Positions 16,837 through 25,646 of a DNA stretch of 39,589 nt are shown in pieces; positions within the stretch are counted from its first letter, which is position 1; each line of letters starts with the position of its first letter. This DNA is from Bacillus sp. V3-13 (lineage in GTDB: Bacteria; Bacillota; Bacilli; Bacillales; Cytobacillaceae). The notes beneath the pieces were generated by a model. It ran no database searches, was not told the origin of the DNA, and was given only the letters and a program-made list of their open reading frames with translations. The position numbers and the translations under genes are program-made. Where the stretch lies: NCBI RefSeq assembly GCF_002860165.1, contig NZ_PGUZ01000015.1, forward strand, positions 1 through 39,589, read 5' to 3'.

Positions 16837-18806
16837 TTTTTCGTTCTCCCTTCTAAATACTCATCTATCGCTGCTTTTAATCGTTCTTCAGCTTCGTTGA
16901 TTGTTGTATTAGACAGTTGGGTAGCCGCATTGGTTAAATGTCCCCCGCCATCGAGCATTTCCATGATGATCTGGACATTCACATCCCCAAGGGAACGCGC
17001 ACTGATTCCAATCATATCTTCCGACCGCCTCGAAATGACAAATGATGCTGCCACGCCGTCCATCGTCAACAGGGTGTCGGCTGCCTGGGCGATGAGCACC
17101 TGGTCATGTATAACGTCTTCCCTGCCGCGGGCGATCGCAATTCCTTCATGATAAAAGTTAACCGTTTCAATCAGCTTTGCCCGTCTTACAAAAGTATTGA
17201 TATCTTCCTTCAAAAACTTTTGGACCAAAACAGTATCGGCACCTTGTCCGCGCAAATAGGAAGCTGCGTCAAATGTTCTTGAACCCGTCCTTAAAGTAAA
17301 GCTTTTTGTATCAACAATGATTCCTGCCAGCAGGGCTGTTGCTTCGAGCATATCAATTTTACCGCGTTTAGGCTGATATTCGAGCAGTTCGGTGACAAGC
17401 TCCGCTGTTGACGAAGCATATGGCTCCATATAAACGAGAAGCGGATTTTCCACAAATTCCTCACCGCGGCGATGATGATCGATCACGACAACATTATCAA
17501 TCCGGTTCACAAGCCTTTCATCAATCACAAGAGAAGGCTTATGCGTGTCAACAATGACTAAAAGTGTATCATCCGTAGCCATTTCAAGAGCTTGATCTGG
17601 AGTTATGATACTTTCCCTGAGCGTTTCATGATTTTTAATTTCCTCCATAAGCCGCTTAACACCTGTATCAATTTCTCCATTATCGATAACGATATAACCC
17701 TTCCGATCGTTCATGTTCGCGACCTTCTGGATGCCAATTGCCGAACCAATTGAGTCCATATCCGGGTTCTTATGGCCCATCACGATCACTTTATCGCTTT
17801 CAGTCACCAATTCTTTTAAGGCGTGGGAAATAACACGAGCCCTGACTCTCGTTCTTTTTTCGACTGGATTTGTTTTACCGCCAAAAAACTTAACTTTCCC
17901 ATTTGTCTGTTTGATCGCGACTTGGTCACCGCCCCGTCCAAGCGCTAGATCCAGGCTTGACTGGGCAAGCGAGCCAAGCTCGGGCAGAGAAGAAACTCCT
18001 GTTCCGACGCCGATACTTAAAGTGAGCGGCACATTCTGCTTGGAAGTAGCTTCCCGAACCTCATCCAATACTGCAAATTTCCCCTTCTCCAGTGAGTGGA
18101 GAATGCTTTCATTGAAAATGGCAATAAACCGTTCCGAGGAAACTCTTTTCAGGAACACGCCATTTTCATTTGCCCATTTATTCAGGATGGAGGTGACGAG
18201 GCTGTTAAGGTTGCTGCGGGTTTGGTCATCCATCGCCTGTGTTAGCTCATCATAGTTGTCTAAAAAGATAATCGCAATTACAGTACGTTCATCATGGTAC
18301 ATTTTCTCTATTTCTGTTTGTTCAGTCACATCAAAAAAGTAAAGAAGGCGCTCTTCCCGTTTATGAATCACCCTGAATTTACGGTCATGAATTGTGATAA
18401 TTTCGGTTTCTATTTCCTGCTTAATAATCGGAATCAGCGAATCGGCCGCATCATACAGTGACCTTCCAACAAGTGTATCCTCATGAAAACAAGAGGCGAG
18501 AAATGGATTGGTCCACTCAATGATATAATCATCATTAATCAGCATAATTCCAATCGGCATCTCCATTAGTGCTTCTTCCCCGACCTTTTTGACCCGGTAG
18601 GATAAAGTGGAGATGTAATCCTCGGTCTCTTTACGCTGCTTATAATCAAGCATGATCAGTAAATAAAAAGGAAGGGCAGCCAGAGCCAACCCAAACACGC
18701 TTAAAATCCAATTATAATAAGCTAAAACCGCAAGAATCACCACTGTTACGCCCATTAATCCATAAATCAGATATCGTATGGATCTTTTTTCTAAATGAGA
18801 AGGCAT
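16833..18806 (-). CDS. gdpP: Cyclic-di-AMP phosphodiesterase GdpP
   Basis: A 657-residue membrane enzyme that splits c-di-AMP to pApA and so tunes potassium, osmotic and wall homeostasis. Two N-terminal membrane segments (about 13-50) are followed by a degenerate PAS domain, a degenerate GGDEF domain, and the DHH/DHHA1 phosphodiesterase with [21 protein letters not shown] and [13 protein letters not shown] motif ([12 protein letters not shown]) lies near the C-terminus. It sits between yybS and rplI in one direction. Confidence 0.97.
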   Translation of the reverse strand: MPSHLEKRSIRYLIYGLMGVTVVILAVLAYYNWILSVFGLALAALPFYLLIMLDYKQRKETEDYISTLSYRVKKVGEEALMEMPIGIMLINDDYIIEWTNPFLASCFHEDTLVGRSLYDAADSLIPIIKQEIETEIITIHDRKFRVIHKREERLLYFFDVTEQTEIEKMYHDERTVIAIIFLDNYDELTQAMDDQTRSNLNSLVTSILNKWANENGVFLKRVSSERFIAIFNESILHSLEKGKFAVLDEVREATSKQNVPLTLSIGVGTGVSSLPELGSLAQSSLDLALGRGGDQVAIKQTNGKVKFFGGKTNPVEKRTRVRARVISHALKELVTESDKVIVMGHKNPDMDSIGSAIGIQKVANMNDRKGYIVIDNGEIDTGVKRLMEEIKNHETLRESIITPDQALEMATDDTLLVIVDTHKPSLVIDERLVNRIDNVVVIDHHRRGEEFVENPLLVYMEPYASSTAELVTELLEYQPKRGKIDMLEATALLAGIIVDTKSFTLRTGSRTFDAASYLRGQGADTVLVQKFLKEDINTFVRRAKLIETVNFYHEGIAIARGREDVIHDQVLIAQAADTLLTMDGVAASFVISRRSEDMIGISARSLGDVNVQIIMEMLDGGGHLTNAATQLSNTTINEAEERLKAAIDEYLEGRTKK

Positions 18807-18844
18807 TTTGTCAACTCCTATAACAGTAGTGAACTGTCAGTCAT

Positions 18845-19780
18845 CTACTTTATTAAACGCTGTCTTAAATTAAAGCCTAAGTCAATTATACCTAATATCC
18901 TTACAATATAAAGAATAAAAGGGAAAAGGCACGCGAGTATTGTTACAAAAATAGGAACCGCTTTTGAATAGCGTTTTACGTAGCTTACAAAAAAAATAAA
19001 TGAAAGTCCCTGTAAAACCATAAACAGCTGCAGAATATACACCAAGTTCACAAGTGCCCAGTACCAGTATGTCCCTTCTTCAGGCCTGATGAGCAATGAT
19101 GCAATTAAAGCAAATAAATAGTACCAAAGCAAGCTTTTTGGCAGAACAAGTTCACGCAGAGGCTTCCACTTCGGTGGTTTCAATCCAAGTCTCCTTGCTA
19201 TAGGCATCGAGATTAGCTGAATAAAAAATACATTTAAAAACGAAAAAAGCACAATCAGGCTTGGCATTAAAGTTTCCATCACATCAATTCGCGCTTCCAA
19301 TTGTTCGATGGCCCGACTATCCGGCTTCTGGCCGACGGAGCTGAGTATCTGAATCGACATGTCGACCGACTCGCGCAAAATCTTCATTAGCTCTGCAATA
19401 AAGTCTATCTCAAATACGATGACTGCAACAACATACTGCACGATCAAATTGATGAGGAATACGAATGAGGCAGCGATAAAAATAACAAGTCTGCTCTTTT
19501 GTTTTTTTATTAAATGTCCGGTTATTAATCCAGTCAACCCAAAGCCCAGAGCTAAAGAAATACCCAATAACGAACCAACAATGAAAGACAGCACGATTGA
19601 CGCAACCAGGAATACAGCCGAGTTTTTCAATTCATATTTAGCTGAAAACAAAATAAACGGCAATGGCAAAAAGTAATTTATGGCAGCGCCGATAACCGGC
19701 ACATAGAGCGTGATCAGCAATAAGACTGTATAAATGGCCAGAAAAACGGCACCTTCTGTCAACTTATAAACATTTTTCAT
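18845..19780 (-). CDS. yybS: YybS family membrane protein (DUF2232)
   Basis: A 311-residue multi-pass membrane protein. Hydrophobic stretches lie around 10-45, 52-85, 95-125, 170-195, 215-235, 245-265 and 275-300. It matches DUF2232 (YybS), always found just upstream of gdpP in Bacillus. An unresolved substrate-binding subunit of an energy-coupling transporter has been suggested for the family; I see no motif that decides it. It is separated by 38 bases from gdpP, so probably cotranscribed. Confidence 0.88.
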   Translation of the reverse strand: MKNVYKLTEGAVFLAIYTVLLLITLYVPVIGAAINYFLPLPFILFSAKYELKNSAVFLVASIVLSFIVGSLLGISLALGFGLTGLITGHLIKKQKSRLVIFIAASFVFLINLIVQYVVAVIVFEIDFIAELMKILRESVDMSIQILSSVGQKPDSRAIEQLEARIDVMETLMPSLIVLFSFLNVFFIQLISMPIARRLGLKPPKWKPLRELVLPKSLLWYYLFALIASLLIRPEEGTYWYWALVNLVYILQLFMVLQGLSFIFFVSYVKRYSKAVPIFVTILACLFPFILYIVRILGIIDLGFNLRQRLIK

Positions 19781-20032
19781 AATTCACCCCTGATTCATTT
19801 CCCCATAAACTCTATTGTAGCTACTATGAAGAACACGTTCAACCATACTGATTCAAAGCATAAGAAAATGAAAATGGATGCATTGGCTGGAGACATTCGA
19901 GGTTCTCTTGCCTTAAAAGTAATTTTATTTATGTGTTTATTATTTTGCAATTAAGAAGGGAGTCTTATCGTACACCGGTAGTTTTCAAAAACCGCTTTTC
20001 CATTTCAATTCCAGATTATTAAAAATGGATAT
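19781..20032. other. Intergenic gap upstream of yybS
   Basis: AT-rich sequence with no gene that I can support. A 42-codon plus-strand frame at 19826-19954 has a hydrophobic end but no ribosome binding site. The yybS promoter is probably here, but I could not pick it out. Confidence 0.4.
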
Positions 20033-20087
20033 TAAAAAAGAGCATAAAGGAGTGAGGTTCACTCACCTTATGCTCTCTCTTTTTTGA
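20033..20087. terminator. Strong terminator, usable on both strands
   Basis: Long stem GAGCATAA...GTGAG / CTCAC...TTATGCTC with T runs on both sides. It closes the 81-residue gene at 20101-20346 on the minus strand and would also stop plus-strand transcription. Confidence 0.85.
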
Positions 20088-20100
20088 TCATCGCTTCATG

Positions 20101-20346
20101 CTAACTGCTGGTAGCTTCATAAAGATGGCTTTCAACAAAGAAAACAATCTTTTTTTGAAGTTCCGGATCGATATTTTTGGAAGCATATTGTTTTTCGGCT
20201 TTAGATATGTAATCACAAATTTGTCTATTCTTGGAGGCTTTTTTCAGTGTTAACTCCCCATTGAGGAGTTCAATTGCAGCAGCCCGGACTTCTTCTCGAT
20301 CAGTTAAATAATAAAGAAGTCCCGCTATGTAACTTGTTTTATCCAT
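20101..20346 (-). CDS. Unrecognised 81-residue protein
   Basis: An 81-residue soluble protein, mostly helical by composition, with charged segments and no membrane stretch, cysteine pair or signal peptide. It opens MDKTSYIAGLLYYLTDRE and ends HLYEATSS. I do not recognise the family. It is likely real: AAAGGAGG lies seven bases before the ATG, the frame is closed by a strong terminator, and it is a single-gene unit between the terminator of rpsR and that of yybS. It is absent at this position in the B. subtilis order as I recall it. Confidence 0.7.
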   Translation of the reverse strand: MDKTSYIAGLLYYLTDREEVRAAAIELLNGELTLKKASKNRQICDYISKAEKQYASKNIDPELQKKIVFFVESHLYEATSS

Positions 20347-20414
20347 CCAGGTTCCTCCTTTTATTACTTCATAAAAAGAATTCCATATAGATGGGAAAAA
20401 TCCTGCTTTTTTTT

Positions 20415-20449
20415 ATAAAAAAAGACAACAGAATGATTTCTGCTGTCTT
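20415..20449 (-). terminator. Terminator of the rpsF-ssb-rpsR operon
   Basis: Stem AAGACAGCAGAA / TTCTGTTGTCTT (20438-20449 with 20422-20433) followed by a long T run on the minus strand, nine bases after rpsR. Confidence 0.9.
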
Positions 20450-20457
20450 GCAGTGTA

Positions 20458-20715
<258 letters not shown>

Positions 20716-20749
20716 TTATTTCGTTTTTTTACCGGCCATTATATGAGCG

Positions 20750-21241
20750 TTAAAATGGAAGATCATCATCCGAGATGTCAATTTGCCCAGTGTTGGCAAA
20801 TGGATCTTCATCCACACGCGTATATCCTTGGTTGCGCTGATTCTGATTATTGTTTCCACCGAATGGGGAGCTTTGTTCACGCGGGCTGTTGTAACCGCCC
20901 TCGCCTCTGTCACCTGAAGCCCCTCTTGGTTCAAGAAATTGAACACTCTCAGCCAATACTTCAGTTACATAAACACGCTTTCCGTCCTGACCCTCATAGC
21001 TGCGAGTTTGAATTCTGCCATCCACTCCAGCAAGACTGCCTTTTTTCAAGAAATTTGCTACATTCTCAGCTGGTTTGCGCCAAACTACACAATTGATGAA
21101 GTCTGCTTCCCGTTCGCCCTGCTGATTCGTAAAATTACGGTTAACAGCAAGAGTGAAGGTTGCGACAGGTACTCCATTTGGTGTGTATCGTAATTCGGGA
21201 TCCTTTGTTAACCGACCGACAAGAACGACACGATTCATCAT
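20750..21241 (-). CDS. ssb: Single-stranded DNA-binding protein SsbA
   Basis: A 163-residue protein with an N-terminal OB fold ([17 protein letters not shown]... to about 105), a flexible Gly/Asn/Gln-rich linker and the acidic tip DISDDDLPF that recruits repair and replication partners. Two ATGs in tandem (21241 and 21238) follow GGGGAG; the first gives the same start pattern as B. subtilis SsbA. An upstream in-frame start at 21250 overlaps the spacer and is unlikely. It sits between rpsF and rpsR. Confidence 0.97.
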   Translation of the reverse strand: MMNRVVLVGRLTKDPELRYTPNGVPVATFTLAVNRNFTNQQGEREADFINCVVWRKPAENVANFLKKGSLAGVDGRIQTRSYEGQDGKRVYVTEVLAESVQFLEPRGASGDRGEGGYNSPREQSSPFGGNNNQNQRNQGYTRVDEDPFANTGQIDISDDDLPF

Positions 21242-21268
21242 CAGAATCAACTCCCCTCATCCAGCAAA

Positions 21269-21284
21269 TGTTTCACGTGAAACA
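21269..21284. promoter_or_regulatory. parS site between rpsF and ssb
   Basis: Perfect TGTTTCACGTGAAACA palindrome in the 76-base rpsF-ssb spacer. In RNA it could also form a hairpin between the two genes. Confidence 0.93.
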
Positions 21285-21317
21285 TTTTAATAAGCCGGAA
21301 ATTTTTTATAGTTCTAT

Positions 21318-21605
21318 TTATTCTTCTTCTTTAACAACCATATGACGAATGATATCTTCGTTGATTCTAGCTAAACGAGAGAACTCATCAACCGCAGCTG
21401 CTGGAGCGTTGACTTTCAGAATTTGGTAGTATCCGTCACGGAAATCATTGATTTCATAAGCAAGACGGCGTTTACCCCAATCCTTTGTTTCAACTACCTC
21501 TGCACCATTGTCAGTTAGAATGCCATTAAAACGCTCAATTAGCGCCTTTTTAGCCTCATCTTCAATGTTTGGACGGATGATGTACATAATTTCGTACTTT
21601 CTCAT
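21318..21605 (-). CDS. rpsF: Ribosomal protein S6
   Basis: A 95-residue protein with the family opening [13 protein letters not shown] and the S18-contacting core [18 protein letters not shown]. The open frame runs to 21653, but the true start is the ATG at 21605, seven bases after AAGGAGGTG. First gene of rpsF-ssb-rpsR. The S6-S18 pair often controls this operon through its leader; see the feature at 21615-21650. Confidence 0.98.
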   Translation of the reverse strand: MRKYEIMYIIRPNIEDEAKKALIERFNGILTDNGAEVVETKDWGKRRLAYEINDFRDGYYQILKVNAPAAAVDEFSRLARINEDIIRHMVVKEEE

Positions 21606-21614
21606 CACTTTCAC

Positions 21615-21650
21615 CTCCTTTTGGTCTACACGGCCCGAATGGGCAAGGAG
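21615..21650 (-). promoter_or_regulatory. rpsF: Candidate S6:S18-binding leader that masks the rpsF ribosome binding site
   Basis: On the minus strand CTCCTT (21645-21650) can pair with the Shine-Dalgarno AAGGAG (21615-21620). An inner stem GCCC-ATTC-GGGC (21633-21644) follows it, and an unpaired CCG lies just 3' of that stem. Published S6:S18 leader motifs in Bacteria mimic the 16S site and feature an exposed CCG. The pairing is read directly; the regulatory role is inference. Confidence 0.5.
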
Positions 21651-21676
21651 CAACTATACATTACTCACAAGTTCAA

Positions 21677-21705
21677 ATTATAGCATAATGATGGTCTAAA
21701 GGCAA
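21677..21705 (-). promoter_or_regulatory. Promoter of the rpsF operon
   Basis: Minus-strand -35 TTGCCT (21700-21705), a 17-base spacer and a perfect -10 TATAAT (21677-21682). Confidence 0.75.
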
Positions 21706-21796
21706 TGATATGCGGCGAATAATCTTTTTTAACATTTGATATTCGTTTCACGTACATAAACAGCCTTTAAAATAAAACTCAGCTGGTTTTTACAAA

Positions 21797-21831
21797 AATA
21801 ACCCTGCAGCAAGTACAGAGTTATTTCTATC
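21797..21831 (-). terminator. Terminator after ychF
   Basis: Stem AATAAC...CTG / CAG...GTTATT (21820-21825 with 21797-21802) and a T-rich tail on the minus strand. Confidence 0.65.
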
Positions 21832-21834
21832 TTA

Positions 21835-22935
21835 TTAAACATTAAAACGGAAATGGATAATATCGCCGTCTTTCACTTCGTAGTCTTTGCCTTCCAACCG
21901 GACTTTTCCTGCTTCTTTTGCAGCTGTCATACTTCCGGCTGCGATCAGGTCATCGTAAGAGATTGTTTCGGCACGGATAAATCCTCTCTCAAAATCAGAG
22001 TGGATGATTCCGGCACATTGGGGTGCTTTCATTCCTTTTCGGAACGTCCAGGCACGAACTTCCTGTACACCTGCTGTGAAGTAAGTGGCTAACCCCAACA
22101 AATTATAAGCCGCGCGAATTAACTGGTCCAAACCGGATTCTTCAATGCCCAGCTCCTGCAAAAACATCGCCTTTTCTTCGCCCTCAAGCTCGGCAATTTC
22201 CGATTCGATTTTCGCACAGACAACGATCACCTCCGCATTATCCCCTTCCGCGAATTGTTTCACTCTCTGGACGTATTCATTCGAAGATGGGTCTGCGACA
22301 TCATCCTCATCAACGTTTGCAACATAAAGAACGGGCTTAATCGTCAGAAGGTGGAGCCCCTTGACAACTTTCATTTGTTCTTCTGTAAACTCCACTGTGC
22401 GCGCTGGTTTTTCTTGTTCGAACGCTTCTTTCAGCTTTTCAAGAATTTCAAGCTCAAACACAGCATCTTTATCTTTTTGCTTGGCCATCTTTCCAACGCG
22501 GCCAATCCGCTTTTCAACTGACTCCAGATCAGCCAGTATCAGTTCCAAATTGATCGTTTCGATATCATCAATCGGGTCTATTTTTCCGGATACATGGGTA
22601 ATATTATCATCCGCAAAACAACGGACAACCTGGCAAATTGCATCAACCTCACGAATATGAGAAAGAAATTTATTTCCCAATCCTTCTCCTTTGCTGGCGC
22701 CTTTCACAATCCCCGCGATATCAGTAAATTCGAACGTTGTTGGTACTGTTTTCTTCGGTACAACCAGCTCTGTTAATTTATTCAAGCGATGGTCGGGAAC
22801 TTCGACGACCCCGACATTCGGATCAATCGTACAGAAAGGATAATTTGCCGCCTCTGCTCCTGCCTGCGTAATTGCGTTAAACAAAGTAGATTTGCCGACA
22901 TTTGGCAAGCCTACAATACCTGCTGTTAAAGCCAT
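21835..22935 (-). CDS. ychF: Ribosome-binding ATPase YchF/OLA1
   Basis: A 366-residue Obg-family P-loop protein that binds ribosomes and prefers ATP. Walker A GLPNVGKSTLFNAI, switch DIAGIVKGASKGEGLGNKFL, a coiled-coil insert (about 130-190), the NVDE motif in place of NKxD, and the C-terminal TGS domain (about 280-364). In B. subtilis the name is yyaF, at the same place upstream of rpsF. Confidence 0.97.
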   Translation of the reverse strand: MALTAGIVGLPNVGKSTLFNAITQAGAEAANYPFCTIDPNVGVVEVPDHRLNKLTELVVPKKTVPTTFEFTDIAGIVKGASKGEGLGNKFLSHIREVDAICQVVRCFADDNITHVSGKIDPIDDIETINLELILADLESVEKRIGRVGKMAKQKDKDAVFELEILEKLKEAFEQEKPARTVEFTEEQMKVVKGLHLLTIKPVLYVANVDEDDVADPSSNEYVQRVKQFAEGDNAEVIVVCAKIESEIAELEGEEKAMFLQELGIEESGLDQLIRAAYNLLGLATYFTAGVQEVRAWTFRKGMKAPQCAGIIHSDFERGFIRAETISYDDLIAAGSMTAAKEAGKVRLEGKDYEVKDGDIIHFRFNV

Positions 22936-23061
22936 CCAGGTTCACTCCTCAAACATAATTTTATCTATTCAAATCCGTTTCCGGGTGCTAACCAAGCCTC
23001 TCACAATTATAGATAGTACCAGATAAAAACACAAGCCCGGGAAGCGTCGCTGTTTCTTTTC

Positions 23062-23097
23062 AAAAAACAAGCACCTCTGATAAGCAGGGTGCCTGTT
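23062..23097 (-). terminator. Terminator after the yyaE remnant
   Basis: Stem AACAGGCACC / GGTGCTTGTT (23088-23097 with 23067-23076) followed by a T run on the minus strand. Confidence 0.8.
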
Positions 23098-23110
23098 ATG
23101 ATTGCTGTAT

Positions 23111-23572
23111 TTAAACCTTTTCGATATTGACAAGGCAATCATAAACCGTGCTGCCAAGCCCGTTATCCGATACATCACTTGAAGTAAGCAGATTGACCGC
23201 GCCGCCGTATTTCCGGCCGGTTCCTTCATCGATATTGATTGTGCCGGGATGTGCCTGCTTCATGATCGAGACGTACCCGTTTATTTCCCCCCGCTCATTC
23301 CAAACTCTGACAAAATCATTGTCTGCAAGTTTTCTCTTTTCAGCAATATCTGGTGAAATTTCTACTTTAATTCGCTTCTGACCATTCAGTAAATGATAGT
23401 GCTGAGAATGGTTGGAACGAAGCGGATGAAGCGACAACAAAGTAAATGGGTATTTTTCAGCCAGCTCCGGCTGGCTCCATTTTGACTCATGTGGCAAGGC
23501 AAGCGAAAGCTCGCCCCGCTTGCCTTTTCTAATCGCCGCAGTAGAGAGGAATTCATATTTGCCGCAAACACT
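23111..23572 (-). pseudogene. yyaE: C-terminal remnant of a YyaE-like molybdopterin oxidoreductase
   Basis: About 150 residues of an originally roughly 670-residue enzyme. The frame opens right after a TAA (23573-23575) with SVCGKYEFLSTAAIRKG and continues through LSLHPLRSNHSQHYHLL to the molybdopterin-dinucleotide-binding end GRKYGGAVNLLTSSDVSD. GKYEF is the usual start of the linker before this last domain. The iron-sulfur and catalytic domains are absent, there is no start with a ribosome binding site (only an internal TTG), and the terminator of the upstream gene sits 30 bases away. It lies where B. subtilis carries yyaE. Base usage is still typical of a gene and the frame is intact, so the deletion looks recent or the fragment is kept for another use. 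Confidence 0.8.
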
Positions 23573-23601
23573 TTATTTCTTTTTAGAATAATCGATTCTA
23601 A

Positions 23602-23634
23602 CAAAAAAAGAAGCATGAACTACTCTTCATGCTT
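23602..23634 (-). terminator. Terminator overlapping the end of the DUF951 gene
   Basis: Stem AAGCATGAA / TTCATGCTT (23626-23634 with 23611-23619) and a run of seven T on the minus strand. The left arm lies in the last codons of the gene ending at 23620. Confidence 0.8.
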
Positions 23635-23817
23635 GCTTATAATTTTTTTCATTTTCCGTGAAAACTCGCGGCGCGGTATTAGTACACTATGTCCGCACCC
23701 TTCACATTTAATTCGGATATCCATGCCGAGTCTAATAATTTTCCAGCGGTTCGTTCCGCAAGGATGAGGCTTTTTCATTTCAACAATATCATTTAGGCCA
23801 AACTCCTTCAGCTCCAT
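23620..23817 (-). CDS. yyzM: DUF951 protein (YyzM-like)
   Basis: A 65-residue protein. It has a Cys at KPHPCGTNRWKII and a CxxC pair in IKCEGCGHSVLIPRREF, forming a probable zinc knuckle, with a basic C-terminus. Family DUF951 is common in Firmicutes near parB; its role is unknown, and a nucleic-acid-binding function would fit the fold only as a guess. It starts ten bases after the stop of the MscS gene, so they share a message. Confidence 0.88.
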   Translation of the reverse strand: MELKEFGLNDIVEMKKPHPCGTNRWKIIRLGMDIRIKCEGCGHSVLIPRREFSRKMKKIISKHEE

Positions 23818-23827
23818 AAATATCCCC

Positions 23828-24715
23828 CTATTCTTTTCCTAACTGCTTCCGCTTATTTAGCTCATCTTCTTGGCGGGAATACATGACAAGACGAGGATAT
23901 GGTACATCCATCCCATGTTCATCAAGACACATTTTGATATCCTTTCTCAGCATCCTTGCCACACCGAAATGCCGCATTGGCAAAGTTTCAGCGACAACCC
24001 GCAGTACGACCTCTGAAGGGTTTAGCATGTGCACTCCTAAAAGTTCCGGTGGCTTGACGAGATCCTCATACTTATCGGGCAAATTTTCCAGCAGATTTGA
24101 AATAATTTTTTCAGCCCGTTCGATATCTCCTTCATAGGCAATTGACACATCAACGACTGCGATGCTGTTGTGGAGCGAAAAATTCGTCACTTCCGTAATG
24201 CTTCCATTCGGCAAAATATGGAGTTCTCCTGTCCAGTTTTTGATTTTCGTCGTTCTCAAGCCAATTTCTTCAACCGTCCCCTCAAACTGGCCAACCCGGA
24301 TATGGTCGCCGACAGAAAACTGGTCTTCAAAAATAATAAAAAATCCGGTTATAACGTCACGAACGAGATTCTGGGCCCCAAAGCCAATTGCTAAACCGGC
24401 AATTCCTGCTCCGGCCAATATTCCCGTTACATTAATCGTCAAAGTCGATAAAATCATAATAAAAGCAATGAAATATACTACATAAGAAAGAATATTTTCA
24501 AGCAGCTTCATTAAAGTCGCTTCCCGGCGCTCAGATATTCGGAGCGGAGAACGGGTGCGCACTTTGAAAATATTACGTATCGCCAATCTTCCAATGCGGA
24601 TGACAATTCCCGTTAATAAAATGATGGCAAGAATTTTCAAAAAGCCTTGTCCCATCAATATCCAAAATTTATCATTTAAGATTTTATCCAAGAAATCATT
24701 AAATACTTTCTCCAT
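23828..24715 (-). CDS. Small-conductance mechanosensitive channel (MscS family)
   Basis: A 295-residue membrane channel that opens under membrane tension to release solutes after osmotic downshock. Three membrane segments (about 20-42, 72-92 and 97-125), with the pore helix GILAGAGIAGLAIGFGAQN and the beta-domain motif EDQFSVGDHI. The cytoplasmic domain (about 165-280) ends in a charged tail. Length is like that of short MscS proteins. Same direction as the DUF951 gene just downstream. Confidence 0.94.
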   Translation of the reverse strand: MEKVFNDFLDKILNDKFWILMGQGFLKILAIILLTGIVIRIGRLAIRNIFKVRTRSPLRISERREATLMKLLENILSYVVYFIAFIMILSTLTINVTGILAGAGIAGLAIGFGAQNLVRDVITGFFIIFEDQFSVGDHIRVGQFEGTVEEIGLRTTKIKNWTGELHILPNGSITEVTNFSLHNSIAVVDVSIAYEGDIERAEKIISNLLENLPDKYEDLVKPPELLGVHMLNPSEVVLRVVAETLPMRHFGVARMLRKDIKMCLDEHGMDVPYPRLVMYSRQEDELNKRKQLGKE

Positions 24716-24946
24716 AAAAACACCTCAACATAAAATCGCTGAATTTCAACCATTCCTGGCACCCAAATAATATCAATCATATTGTTGGGGAATTCAGTCT
24801 TGATTTATTTTAACAAGTTTCTTGGAAACTTTGTAGTTTCAAAACCCACCTCAAGTAAAAAAGGGAATCTGTATAGGTATTTTTCACTATCTATAAATTT
24901 GTTCCATGCCCTTTTACCCTGTTTATCGATTTCTCATTACAGGTAT

Positions 24947-24975
24947 GTATACGTAACATACTTTTTCCGTATACT
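24947..24975 (+). promoter_or_regulatory. Probable yyaC promoter
   Basis: -10 TATACT (24970-24975) with GTATAC (24947-24952) 17 bases upstream. The same bases also read as GTATA then CGTATA with a 16-base gap, resembling forespore sigma-F/G promoters, which would fit a sporulation gene. I cannot tell which polymerase uses it. Confidence 0.4.
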
Positions 24976-25006
24976 GTTACTACTTACCCGAGAAGGAGTG
25001 GAACCA

Positions 25007-25630
25007 ATGAATCTAAAATCCAATTTATTCGAGAAAAGAGGCGGCTTAGCGAGAATTCTTCATGATGAACAGCTGGCAACCATGAAGCTCGCAAATGAAC
25101 TTGCAGCACTGATGTCTGCAGTAAAAAGCCGCCCGATTGTTCTGGTCTGTATAGGTACAGACCGTTCTACCGGTGATTCATTAGGTCCACTTGTCGGTAC
25201 CTTGCTCGAAGAAAAAAACATAGCTCCTTTTCATGTGTACGGAACTTTGGAAGATCCGATCCATGCTGTAAATTTAGAAGAAAAATTACGCGAAATTGAA
25301 AAGAAGCACTTCCATCCTTTTATTATTGGCATTGATGCATGCCTCGGCCGGTTAAAGAGCGTTGGTGTCATCCAGGTTGGTGAAGGACCGGTTAAGCCCG
25401 GGGCAGGCGTGAACAAAGAGCTGCCTCCAGTCGGAGATATTCATATTACTGGAATCGTGAACGTTAGCGGATTTATGGAGTTCTTTGTGTTGCAAAACAC
25501 TCGCCTCAATTTGGTATTGAAAATGGCAAAAACGATTGCTGAAGGAATTTATGTGGCCAGCCTATCATTTGACCGCAAGCAGGCATGGCACCAAATAAAC
25601 TGGAAAATCGATCAAGAGCAGACTCTGTAG
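25007..25630 (+). CDS. yyaC: Spore protease YyaC (GPR-like, DUF1256)
   Basis: A 207-residue protein of the YyaC family, distantly related to the germination protease GPR. The conserved CIGTDRSTGDSLGPLVG and IIGIDACLGRLKSVG motifs carry the aspartates expected in the active site. The open frame reaches back to 24782, but GAAGGAG six to ten bases before the ATG at 25007 and the length of B. subtilis YyaC (about 205) fix the start. It is the only plus-strand gene between the RloC-like gene and dnaA, between two minus-strand genes. Confidence 0.93.
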   Translation: MNLKSNLFEKRGGLARILHDEQLATMKLANELAALMSAVKSRPIVLVCIGTDRSTGDSLGPLVGTLLEEKNIAPFHVYGTLEDPIHAVNLEEKLREIEKKHFHPFIIGIDACLGRLKSVGVIQVGEGPVKPGAGVNKELPPVGDIHITGIVNVSGFMEFFVLQNTRLNLVLKMAKTIAEGIYVASLSFDRKQAWHQINWKIDQEQTL

Positions 25631-25646
25631 TAAAGAGAGCTGCTTT

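Noticed and set aside
19826-19954. A 42-residue plus-strand frame with a hydrophobic end (MKNTFNHTDSKHKK...)
   Set aside because: No ribosome binding site and no terminator of its own; the tail is simple AT-rich sequence.
23386-23616. A 76-residue minus-strand frame overlapping the yyaE remnant
   Set aside because: It is out of frame with the recognisable molybdopterin domain and has no motif.
24782-25006. N-terminal extension of yyaC by 75 residues
   Set aside because: The ribosome binding site and family length fix the start at 25007; the extension covers the promoter.
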